Source of the DNA: Chloroflexota bacterium
GTDB taxonomy: Bacteria > Chloroflexota > Limnocylindria > Limnocylindrales > CSP1-4
DNA: 7,489 bases
Assembly: GCA_021785115.1 (NCBI GenBank)
Contig: JAJYGO010000236.1
Span: 1 to 7,489 of the forward strand
Direction: 5' to 3'
The notes under the pieces are model-generated. The model worked only from the letters and a program-made list of their open reading frames with translations. It had not been told where the DNA came from and did not search any database. This document shows, piece after piece, positions 1-5,898 of this stretch (position 1 is its first letter; each line of letters begins with the position of its first letter). The translations under genes were made by a program, and so were the position numbers.

Positions 1-10
1 TCATTCGCCC

Positions 11-1135
11 ATGCGCATCGCTGACTTCGGGGTCGAGATCTGGATGAACCGGTGGGAGACCCGCTGCCGGTACAACCTCGCCGAGACCTGCGTGGACTCG
101 GTCACCGTGGCCGAGCTGCTGGCCCTCGCCGGCCTGGACCCGGCGGGCCTGGCGGCGGAGCTCTCCCCGATGCGGCTGGACTACGGCGCCATCGAGGGCA
201 GCGGGCGCCTGCGCGCCGCCATCGCGGCCCTCTACGGGACCGTGACGCCCGACCGGGTGCTGGTCGCCCACGGCGCCATCGGCGCCAACCACCTCGTGTA
301 CGAGGCGCTGGTCGAGCCGGGCGACGTGGTCGTGAGCGTCGTGCCGACGTACCAGCAGCACGTGGCGGTGCCCGAGAGCCTGGGGGCCGAGGTCCGGCAG
401 GTCCGCCTGCGGGAGGCCGAGGGGTGGCGCCTGGACCTCGACGAGCTGGCCGACGCCGCCCGGGGCGCGAAGCTCATCTCGATCACGAACCCCAACAACC
501 CGACCGGCGCGCTGCTCGACCCCGACGCGCTCGCCCGGGTTGCCGCCATCGCGGGCGGGCAGGGGGCGTGGATCCTCGCCGACGAGGTGTACCGCGGGCT
601 CGACCAGGACGGCCCGGGCACCAGCCAGAGCTTCGCCGACCTCTACCCGCGGACGATCGCGGTGGGCAGCATGTCCAAGGCGTTCTCGCTGGCCGGGCTG
701 CGCCTGGGCTGGATCGTCGCCCCGCCGGAGGTGCTCGCCGCGATCAGCCGCCACCGCGACTACTCCGTGATCAGCGTGGGCATGGTGGACGACCTGCTGG
801 CCGCCCTGGCGCTGGAGCACGCGGGCGGAATGCTGCGGCGCAACCGCGCGATCGTCCGCGCAAACCTTGCGACCCTGGACGGCTGGGTGGCCGAGGAGCC
901 GCGCATCTCCTACGTCAAGCCCGCCGCCGGCACGACCGCGCTGCTGCGCTTCGACGCGCCGATGTCGTCGGAGCAGTTCTGCACCCGCCTCGTGGAGGCC
1001 GAGGGCGTGCTGCTCGTGCCGGGCAGCGCGTTCGAGGTCGAGGGCTCGGTGCGGATCGGCTACGCCAACGACCCGGCCGTGCTCACGGCGGGCCTCGAGC
1101 GCACTTCGGCGTTCCTGTCTACGCTGCGCTCCTGA
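11..1135 (+). CDS. PLP-dependent aminotransferase, class I/II (capreomycidine synthase-like branch)
   Basis: This 374-residue protein is a cytosolic fold-type I PLP enzyme, near the usual 370-400 residues. Visible motifs are NPNNPTG at 160-166 (Asn163 contacts PLP), ADEVYRGL with Asp191 (pyridine nitrogen) and Tyr194, SMSK with Lys223 (Schiff-base lysine) followed by the LAGLRLGWI glycine-rich stretch, and Arg348 in VRIGYAN (substrate carboxylate). No catalytic residue is missing. The opening (MRIADFGVEIWMNRWET) and the overall pattern recall VioD/capreomycidine synthase relatives, most of which are uncharacterised aminotransferases. No partner enzyme of a viomycin or capreomycin pathway is present, so the substrate is unknown. 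The start is the ATG at 11. Only 10 nt precede it and the frame is open to the window edge, so a slightly earlier start cannot be excluded. The dienelactone hydrolase-like gene follows after 32 nt and may share the transcript. The family is certain; the reaction is not. Confidence 0.9.
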   Translation: MRIADFGVEIWMNRWETRCRYNLAETCVDSVTVAELLALAGLDPAGLAAELSPMRLDYGAIEGSGRLRAAIAALYGTVTPDRVLVAHGAIGANHLVYEALVEPGDVVVSVVPTYQQHVAVPESLGAEVRQVRLREAEGWRLDLDELADAARGAKLISITNPNNPTGALLDPDALARVAAIAGGQGAWILADEVYRGLDQDGPGTSQSFADLYPRTIAVGSMSKAFSLAGLRLGWIVAPPEVLAAISRHRDYSVISVGMVDDLLAALALEHAGGMLRRNRAIVRANLATLDGWVAEEPRISYVKPAAGTTALLRFDAPMSSEQFCTRLVEAEGVLLVPGSAFEVEGSVRIGYANDPAVLTAGLERTSAFLSTLRS

Positions 1136-1167
1136 GCGGCCGCCTCCGGGCGAAGCGGGAGTGAGCG

Positions 1168-1824
1168 ATGGGCGAGTTCGACGTGGTCAGCGCGCCGGGG
1201 ATCGAGGCGCGCGTGTACGAGGCGGGCGAGGCGCCCGACGGCGCGGGAGTCCTCGTCCTCCACCCGTGGTGGGGCCTCAACGCCGACGTCCTCGCCTTCG
1301 CCGACCGGCTCGCCGCCACCGGCTACGCGGTGGCCGCGCCCGACCTGTACCACGGCGACGTGGTGGACACGGTGGAGGCCGCCGACGAGCGGGTGGGCCG
1401 GCTCGACGGCGCGCAGGGCGCGGCGATCGTGGAGGCGGCGCTGGCCGACCTCGCGGCGAGGCTGGGGCCGGGGGCTCGGGTCGCCGTCCTCGGGTTCTCC
1501 CTGGGCGCGTCGTTCGCCGTCGCGGCCTCGCACCCATCGGTCCGCGCCGTCGTCCTCTACTACGGGACCGGCGACCCCGACGAGGCGAGCGGCACGGCGC
1601 CGGTGCTGGGCCACTTCGCGGAGGCCGACCCCTACGAGGACGACGCGTGGGTGGCGCAGTTCGAGGAGGCCATCCGCTCGAAAGGCCGAGCCGTGGAGTT
1701 CCACCGCTACCCGGGCACCGGCCACTGGTTCGCCGAGCCCTCGCGCGACGCCTATCGCGCGGACGCGGCCGAGCTCGCCCTCGCGCGAACCCTGGAGTTC
1801 CTGGACCGGACGCTGCGCGCCTGA
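1168..1824 (+). CDS. Dienelactone hydrolase family alpha/beta hydrolase
   Basis: A 218-residue single-domain alpha/beta hydrolase, the size normal for the dienelactone hydrolase (DLH) family, which opens lactones or esters in the cytosol. The nucleophile elbow is GFSLG (109-113) with Ser111; Asp154 in HFAEADPYED and His186 in GTGHWF complete the triad. Two positions differ from classical DLH: the nucleophile is Ser, not Cys, and the Q-E-I-F-G-V-N segment that carries Glu36 reads HPWWGLN (32-38), with Pro where Glu would be. True dienelactone hydrolysis in chloroaromatic breakdown is therefore unlikely, and no catechol-pathway genes are nearby. It may act on another ester or lactone. The ATG at 1168 has GGGAG at 1157-1161, 6 nt upstream. 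The gene lies 32 nt after the aminotransferase and converges with the arrestin-like gene. Fold and triad are clear; the substrate is unknown. Confidence 0.9.
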   Translation: MGEFDVVSAPGIEARVYEAGEAPDGAGVLVLHPWWGLNADVLAFADRLAATGYAVAAPDLYHGDVVDTVEAADERVGRLDGAQGAAIVEAALADLAARLGPGARVAVLGFSLGASFAVAASHPSVRAVVLYYGTGDPDEASGTAPVLGHFAEADPYEDDAWVAQFEEAIRSKGRAVEFHRYPGTGHWFAEPSRDAYRADAAELALARTLEFLDRTLRA

Positions 1825-1826
1825 CC

Positions 1827-1866
1827 GCCGGCCCTCGCGCCCGCCGCGGAACGTCGCGGGGCCGGC
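1827..1866. terminator. Nested inverted repeat between convergent genes
   Basis: GCCGGCCC at 1827-1834 pairs with GGGCCGGC at 1859-1866. Inside it CCGCG (1844-1848) can pair with CGCGG (1855-1859) around a 6-nt loop; the two pairings share base 1859. It begins 2 nt after the hydrolase stop codon. There is no T-run, so this is a possible GC-stem terminator, not a proven one. Confidence 0.35.
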
Positions 1867-1881
1867 CCGGCGCTCCGGGCC
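1864..1881. terminator. Perfect 7-bp GC hairpin abutting the minus-strand stop codon
   Basis: GGCCCGG (1864-1870), loop CGCT, CCGGGCC (1875-1881): a perfect 7-bp stem with a 4-nt loop. It touches the stop codon of the minus-strand arrestin-like gene (1882-1884) and lies 40 nt after the stop of the plus-strand hydrolase. The position between two convergent genes suits a bidirectional terminator. A poly-U tract is absent on both strands, as is common in very GC-rich genomes. Confidence 0.45.
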
Positions 1882-2886
1882 TCAGGCGATCGCCACCGGG
1901 CGCTCGATGGCGGCGTCCATCCGCAGCCGGCGGTCCACCAGCACCCGGACCACGTACGTGATCTCCAGGCCCGCGCCGTCGAACGACGGGGCGCAGTCCG
2001 CGGGGATGGCCAGCGAGGCGTCGGCGCCCCCGCGGAGGGACCCGCTCGGCAGGGCCATCGAGGCGAGGATCCCCTCGACGCCGTTGGGGGCGTTCGTCCG
2101 GCGGTGCAGCTCGACCCGGACGTTGCCATCCGGCGCGGCGGGCCACACGGCCCGGACGCCGAGCTGCGTGCCCGGGCTCGCCGGCAGCGGCGTGGTGATC
2201 GACACCGTGGCGCCGCCGGGCGCCGCGTAGGTGTCGAGCATCGCCAGCCCGCCCTGCTCGCCGACGCCGGCGCGGATCAGGTCCGGGTGCTGGAGCACCG
2301 GGACCAGGCAGGCCACGAACGGGTCCTCGTGCAGGGCCACGTCCCAGCGCACGTCGATCGCCCAGGCCACGATCGCCTCGCCCAGGTGCGCGGACGGCGG
2401 TCCGAGTCGCGGTGCGGGCACCGTGAACGCCGTGTCGAAGGCCGTGCCGGCGGGAAGCACCGCCGGGATGGGCGGGTCGGTGAACGGGAGCTGCTCGAAC
2501 AGCTGCCCGTCGGCCTCGACCCACTCCTCGGTGGTGGTCGTATTGGTGGCGGCGTTGCGGTGCGACTCGCTCCGGCGCTGCTCCACCAGCTTGAGGCCCA
2601 CGAGGCGCAGCACGGCGCCGCGCGCCCGGATGTCCTCGGCCGGGGTGACCCGGACGCGGCCGCTGATCGCCTCGCCCACCCGCGCGGGGCCGCTGACCTC
2701 GACGCTCCCCTGCAGCGGCCCGCCGACGGGGCGGACCAGCTCCTCGGGCCGGACGAGGTGGAGCGGGTGGGACCCGCTGGGGCCGGCGAGGCGGTGGCGG
2801 TCGAGGGCGTCGAACGGCGACGGGCTGGACCCCTGGTGGCGCGTCCAGGCGGCGCCGGAGCCGAGTGGATTGAAGGAGAAGGACAC
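1882..2886 (-). CDS. Arrestin/Spo0M-like beta-sandwich protein
   Basis: About 334 residues read from the GTG at 2886. After a low-complexity N-terminal 55 residues comes a beta-rich region. Residues 58-205 resemble an arrestin N-terminal or Spo0M-type sandwich: a strand pattern like GSVEVSGPARVGEAISGRVRVTP, the segment ARGAVLRLVGLKLVEQRR, then LPFTDPPIPAVLPAGTAFDTAFTVP and AIVAWAIDVRWDVAL. Residues 220-334 look like a second immunoglobulin-like sandwich. No signal peptide, membrane helix or catalytic motif is visible, so it is probably a soluble binding or scaffold protein. The start is uncertain. The GTG has GGGGGA upstream and opens with VSFSFNPLG. An ATG at 2931 with GGAG close upstream would add 15 residues. 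The frame runs open to 3054, but that part is Arg/Pro-rich and looks non-coding. The gene stands alone on the minus strand. The fold call rests on pattern recognition and is moderate; function is unknown. Confidence 0.7.
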   Translation of the reverse strand: MSFSFNPLGSGAAWTRHQGSSPSPFDALDRHRLAGPSGSHPLHLVRPEELVRPVGGPLQGSVEVSGPARVGEAISGRVRVTPAEDIRARGAVLRLVGLKLVEQRRSESHRNAATNTTTTEEWVEADGQLFEQLPFTDPPIPAVLPAGTAFDTAFTVPAPRLGPPSAHLGEAIVAWAIDVRWDVALHEDPFVACLVPVLQHPDLIRAGVGEQGGLAMLDTYAAPGGATVSITTPLPASPGTQLGVRAVWPAAPDGNVRVELHRRTNAPNGVEGILASMALPSGSLRGGADASLAIPADCAPSFDGAGLEITYVVRVLVDRRLRMDAAIERPVAIA

Positions 2887-3104
2887 GCTGGAGTCCCCCG
2901 CGAGTGGGCGCGAGCCGCGCCCGCCGATCATCGCACTCCGCCGGTGTGGGCGTGGTCGTCGGCGGGCGGCGTCAGCGACACTCGGCTGCCGTCGGGCCGT
3001 CCCCGCGTCGGGGTCCGCCCGGCACTCGCCGGCGCCCGGGCGCGTCGGCACCATGACCAGCGACCGCCGGGCGCGGCGGCCGGCGGCATGCGGAGGGCGG
3101 CGCG
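2887..3104. other. Divergent intergenic region
   Basis: About 218 nt lie between the divergent arrestin-like and methyltransferase starts (about 173 nt if the arrestin-like gene starts at 2931). Promoters for both genes should lie here. I see no recognisable -10/-35 pair, no AT-rich box and no convincing operator palindrome. Apart from the methyltransferase ribosome binding site at its right end, I can assign nothing. Confidence 0.5.
3092..3096 (+). promoter_or_regulatory. Shine-Dalgarno GGAGG for the methyltransferase
   Basis: GGAGG lies 8 nt before the GTG at 3105 and supports that codon as the start. The ATG at 3088 is in another frame and stops after six codons. Confidence 0.7.
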
Positions 3105-3941
3105 GTGACGGTTCCCGACGGGCTCGATCTGGTGGGGGCGACGGCCCGCTGGACCGCGGCGGCGCGGGCGCTGGAGCGGGAGCGCCCCGACGCCCTGCTC
3201 GACGACCCGTGGGCAGCCGCGCTCGCCGGGGAGGAGGGGATGGCCTGGCTGGCCGGCCAGGCCCCGGGCGCGACCCTGCCGATGGTCCTGCGGGCCCGGT
3301 TCTTCGACGACTGGCTGGGGGAGGCGATGCGAGGGGAGCGCGCCCCCCGGCAGGCGGTGCTGCTGGGGTGCGGGCTCGACACCCGGGCCTGGCGCCTGCG
3401 CTGGCCGGAGGGCGTCGCGGTGTTCGAGGTGGACCGGGCCGCCATCCTCGAGCGCAAGGCGTCGCTGCTCGAGGCGGCCGGCGCGCGCCCGGCCTGCCGG
3501 CGCGTCGCGGTGGCCGCCGACCTCACCGCCGACTGGGGCGCCGCGCTGCTCGGCGCCGGCCTGGACCCGACGGCCCCCGCCGCGTGGCTGGCCGAGGGGC
3601 TCCTGTTCTACCTGCCGGACCCGGCCCTGCGCGCCGTCTTCGCCGCGGCGACCCGGCTGTCGGCGCCGGGCAGCCGCCTGGGCTTCGACATCCCGAGCCG
3701 GGCGGTGCTCACCTCGCCCTGGACCAGGCCATGGCTCGACATGCAGGCGGCCGCCGGCGCGCCGTGGCTGGGCGCCATGGACGACCCCGTCGCCGAGCTC
3801 GCCGTACTGGGCTGGCGGGCGGCGGTCGCCCAGCCCGGCGAGTCTGGACCCGGCCGGGAGCGGTGGACGCTGCCAGTGCCCCCGGCCGGCGCGCGGGAGC
3901 TGCCGCACTCGTGGTACGTCACCGCCGTGCGGGCGGCGTAG
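3105..3941 (+). CDS. SAM-dependent methyltransferase, LCMT/TIGR00027 family
   Basis: A 278-residue class I methyltransferase of the leucine carboxyl methyltransferase-like group that is expanded in mycobacteria and other high-GC bacteria; family length is about 270-310. Diagnostic segments in order: the ARALERERPDALLDDPWAA opening (residues 20-38), VLRARFFDDWL (61-71), SAM-binding motif I VLLGCGLDTRAWRL (85-98), the acidic FEVD (107-110) that should bind the ribose, AADLTADW (137-144), and AEGLLFYLP (163-171). The C-terminus ends in the usual late strand (SWYVTAVRA). It should transfer a methyl group from SAM to a carboxylate or hydroxyl on an unknown small molecule; bacterial members are largely uncharacterised. 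The GTG start is supported by GGAGG 8 nt upstream. It is divergent from the arrestin-like gene and 106 nt upstream of the aldolase, so it is probably its own transcription unit. Family is confident, substrate unknown. Confidence 0.9.
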   Translation: MTVPDGLDLVGATARWTAAARALERERPDALLDDPWAAALAGEEGMAWLAGQAPGATLPMVLRARFFDDWLGEAMRGERAPRQAVLLGCGLDTRAWRLRWPEGVAVFEVDRAAILERKASLLEAAGARPACRRVAVAADLTADWGAALLGAGLDPTAPAAWLAEGLLFYLPDPALRAVFAAATRLSAPGSRLGFDIPSRAVLTSPWTRPWLDMQAAAGAPWLGAMDDPVAELAVLGWRAAVAQPGESGPGRERWTLPVPPAGARELPHSWYVTAVRAA

Positions 3942-3951
3942 GGCGGGGCCG

Positions 3952-3969
3952 GGGCCGGCGCGCGGGCCC
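3952..3969 (+). terminator. Possible GC-rich terminator after the methyltransferase
   Basis: GGGCC (3952-3956) pairs with GGCCC (3965-3969) around an 8-nt loop, starting 10 nt after the TAG stop at 3939-3941. Flanking GC-rich sequence allows alternative pairings, including the palindrome GCGGGCCCGC at 3962-3971. There is no T-run. Weak evidence. Confidence 0.25.
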
Positions 3970-4010
3970 GCTGGCGCGGCTCGCCCCCGTGGCGCGATGC
4001 TATGGGGCGA

Positions 4011-4028
4011 CGGTCCGCCCGCGGACCG
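4011..4028 (+). promoter_or_regulatory. 8-bp inverted repeat in the leader of the aldolase operon
   Basis: CGGTCCGC (4011-4018) and GCGGACCG (4021-4028) are perfect inverted repeats separated by CC. They end 6 nt before the Shine-Dalgarno sequence of the aldolase gene. The repeat could be an operator for a dimeric repressor or, in RNA, a hairpin next to the ribosome binding site (opening the inner pairs gives a realistic loop). It is not AT-rich and does not resemble Fur, IdeR or Irr boxes. The role is inferred from position only. Confidence 0.4.
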
Positions 4029-4034
4029 CAGGCC

Positions 4035-4040
4035 AGGAGG
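4035..4040 (+). promoter_or_regulatory. Consensus Shine-Dalgarno AGGAGG deciding a TTG start
   Basis: AGGAGG ends 7 nt before the TTG at 4048. It is the best ribosome binding site in the window. It supports the TTG over the upstream in-frame ATG at 3997, which would add 17 residues that are not family-like. Confidence 0.8.
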
Positions 4041-4047
4041 TTGTGCG

Positions 4048-4689
4048 TTGCTGCTGCTCGACTCGGCCGACGTCGAGGCCGCCCGCCGGGCGGCCGCGCT
4101 CGGCTTCATCCGCGGGGTCACCACCAACCCGACCCTGGTGGCCGCGTCGGGCCGCCCCGCCGAGGCGGTGATCCCGGAGCTGGCGGACGTCGTGGCGGGC
4201 ACGGTGTTCTACCAGCTGACCGCGGAGACGCCCGCGGCGCGCGAGGCCGAGGCGCGCCGGTTCGCGCAGCTCCGGCCGGGCCGGGTCGGCATCAAGGTGC
4301 CCACGACCACCGAGAACCTCGCCCTCGTGGCCCGCCTGGTGGCGGATGGGATGACCTGCGCGATGACCGCGATCTTCAGCCCGGGCCAGGCGCTCCTGGC
4401 GTCCGAGGCCGGCGCCTCGTTCGTGATCCCGTACGTGAACCGCACGACGCGCCTGTACGGGGACGGTCCCGGCCTCGTGCGCCAGATGCGGCAGGTGATC
4501 GATGCCGGCGGGTCGCCGATGCGGATCCTGGCGGCCAGCGTGAAGTCGCCCGAGGAGGCGGTCGCGTCGCTGCTCGCGGGCGCCCACGACCTGACCCTCC
4601 CGCTGGCGGTGATCGAGGCGCTGGGCGAGCACCCGGGCTCGCTCGCGGCGATCGACGAGTTCCGCGCCGCGGCCAGGCGAGCCGGCTGA
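4048..4689 (+). CDS. Transaldolase family protein, fructose-6-phosphate aldolase-like
   Basis: A 213-residue TIM-barrel class I aldolase of the short transaldolase/FsaA/TalC type (usual length about 215-220). Read from the TTG, it opens MLLLDSADVEAARR, matching the family's first strand with Asp5. GVTTNPTL (23-30) carries Asn27. Lys83 in RVGIKVPTT is the Schiff-base lysine. Gln56 (VFYQLTAET), Thr107 (CAMTAIF) and Tyr129 (PYVNR) line up with the Gln59, Thr109 and Tyr131 that hold the catalytic water in E. coli fructose-6-phosphate aldolase. Transaldolases usually have Glu at the Gln position, which leans the call toward aldolase activity on a dihydroxyacetone or glycolaldehyde-type donor. The phosphate-binding end AASVKSPEEA is also present. 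An ATG at 3997 is in frame but lacks a comparable ribosome binding site. The gene is first of a tight three-gene set, 17 nt before the iron transporter. The family is sure; aldolase versus transaldolase is an inference. Confidence 0.9.
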   Translation: MLLLDSADVEAARRAAALGFIRGVTTNPTLVAASGRPAEAVIPELADVVAGTVFYQLTAETPAAREAEARRFAQLRPGRVGIKVPTTTENLALVARLVADGMTCAMTAIFSPGQALLASEAGASFVIPYVNRTTRLYGDGPGLVRQMRQVIDAGGSPMRILAASVKSPEEAVASLLAGAHDLTLPLAVIEALGEHPGSLAAIDEFRAAARRAG

Positions 4690-4706
4690 AGGGGCAAACT
4701 AGCACC

Positions 4707-5870
4707 ATGCCCACACCGACCCCGCCCAGCCCCGCATCGCCGTCCGCGTCGCCGTCGCCGGAGGACCTCGCCCGCTACCGCGAGAACCTCCAGGGCGAGG
4801 TGGACGCGATCGCCCTCTACTCCCTGCTCGCCGAGCTCGAGGGAAGCCCGGCGCTGCGGGACTTCTACACGCGCATGGCCGCCACCGAGGACGTCCACGC
4901 CGGCGTCTGGCGCCGCCGCCTCACCGAGGCCGGGCAGGATCCGAGCACCGTGCGGGTCGGCTGGCGCACGCGCGTCCTGATGCTCGTGGCCCGCCGCCTC
5001 GGCCCTGGCCTCGTGGTGCCCACGATCGCCGAGCGCGAGGCCGCCGAGCAGGGCATGTACGACGAGCAGGCCGAGGCGCTGTCGCGGATGCCGGGCGACG
5101 AGCGGTCCCACGCGCGCCTGTTCCGCGAGCTGGCCGGCGGCCGGGGCGTGGAGGGCGGGGCGATCGCCCGGATCGAGGGCCGCCACCGGGCGGGCGGGGG
5201 GAACCAGCTGCGGGCGGCCGTCCTGGGCGCCAATGACGGCCTGGTCTCCAACCTGTCGATCTCGATGGGCGTGGCCGGGGCGTCGGGCGGCGGCCACGCG
5301 GTCCTGATCGCCGGGCTCGCCGGCATGCTGGCGGGCGCGCTGTCGATGGCGATCGGGGAGTGGCTGTCGGTCCAGAGCGCCCGCGAGCTGTTCGCCCACC
5401 AGGTCAAGGTGGAGCGCGAGGAGCTGCTCACCGTCCCGGACGAGGAGGAGGAGGAGCTCGCGCTGATCTACCAGGCCAAGGGCCTGCCCGAGGCGCAGGC
5501 GCGCGAGATGGCGAAGACCCTGGTGAGCGGCGAGGTCGGCCGGGCCGTGGACACGCTGGCGCGCGAGGAGCTGGGCATCGACCCCGAGGAGCTCGGGGGC
5601 TCCGCGTGGGTGGCGGCGCTGACCTCGTTCGTCCTGTTCGCCCTCGGCGCCCTCGTCCCGATCCTGCCGTTCTTCGTCGCCGAGGGGATGACGGCGGTGG
5701 CGGCCTCGATCGTCATCGCGGCGGTGGCCCTGTTCGTGGTCGGCGCGGCGATCACCGTGGTCACCGGCAGCAGCGTGCTCCGCACCGGCGGGCGGCAGGT
5801 GCTGCTGGGCCTGTTCGCGGCCGCGGTCACCTACGGGCTGGGCGCCCTCGTCGGCCGCGCGGTGGGCTGA
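4707..5870 (+). CDS. Ferritin-like/VIT1 fusion membrane iron transporter (MbfA-type, Er-VIT1)
   Basis: A 387-residue fusion. Residues 1-18 are a Pro/Ser/Thr-rich leader. Residues 20-145 form a rubrerythrin/erythrin-like four-helix domain with candidate diiron ligands Glu31 (GEVDAI), Glu61 and His64 (EDVH), Glu111 or Glu114 (EREAAEQ), Glu132 and His135 (ERSH). From about residue 165 comes a VIT1/CCC1 domain. LGANDGLVSNLSISMGVAGA (helix 1) carries the conserved Asp177, and SMAIGEWLSVQSA (end of helix 2) carries Met213. A charged acidic cytoplasmic segment spans 223-298, and three more hydrophobic helices lie near 302-325, 332-355 and 366-384. This order matches MbfA of Bradyrhizobium and Agrobacterium, an inner-membrane iron exporter whose ferritin-like domain is needed for activity, so iron (or Mn) efflux is the likely role. 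The ATG at 4707 has only AAGGGG about 12 nt upstream. The aldolase ends 17 nt before it and the toroid gene starts 28 nt after it. No iron-responsive operator was seen. Confidence 0.92.
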   Translation: MPTPTPPSPASPSASPSPEDLARYRENLQGEVDAIALYSLLAELEGSPALRDFYTRMAATEDVHAGVWRRRLTEAGQDPSTVRVGWRTRVLMLVARRLGPGLVVPTIAEREAAEQGMYDEQAEALSRMPGDERSHARLFRELAGGRGVEGGAIARIEGRHRAGGGNQLRAAVLGANDGLVSNLSISMGVAGASGGGHAVLIAGLAGMLAGALSMAIGEWLSVQSARELFAHQVKVEREELLTVPDEEEEELALIYQAKGLPEAQAREMAKTLVSGEVGRAVDTLAREELGIDPEELGGSAWVAALTSFVLFALGALVPILPFFVAEGMTAVAASIVIAAVALFVVGAAITVVTGSSVLRTGGRQVLLGLFAAAVTYGLGALVGRAVG

Positions 5871-5887
5871 GGCGCCGCTCGGCGGGC

Positions 5888-5892
5888 GGAGG
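5888..5892 (+). promoter_or_regulatory. Shine-Dalgarno GGAGG for the toroid protein
   Basis: GGAGG lies 6 nt before the ATG at 5899. A strong own ribosome binding site 18 nt after the transporter's stop fits independent translation within a shared transcript. Confidence 0.65.
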
Positions 5893-5898
5893 CAGGCG

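Noticed and set aside
3990..4010. TGCTATGG (starting at 3998) as an extended -10 promoter element for the aldolase operon
   Set aside because: No matching -35 element at proper spacing and the fit to the -10 consensus is poor, so it is not listed as a promoter.
3942..4047. Fur, IdeR or Irr operator in front of the iron transporter operon
   Set aside because: No AT-rich palindrome of those types is present. The only clear palindrome (4011-4028) is GC-rich.
2231..4171. Long plus-strand open frame (646 codons) through the arrestin-like and methyltransferase genes
   Set aside because: Its translation is Arg/Ser/Gly/Pro-rich with no family motif, and it overlaps two better-supported genes. High GC removes stop codons from alternative frames.
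2928..4202. Minus-strand open frame (424 codons) opposite the methyltransferase
   Set aside because: Antisense to a well-defined SAM methyltransferase; its composition is Arg/Gly/Pro/Ala-rich without motifs.
4002..4706. Upstream extension of the ferritin-VIT frame by 235 codons
   Set aside because: This part overlaps the aldolase gene in another frame and is a shadow. The ferritin-like domain begins just after the ATG at 4707.
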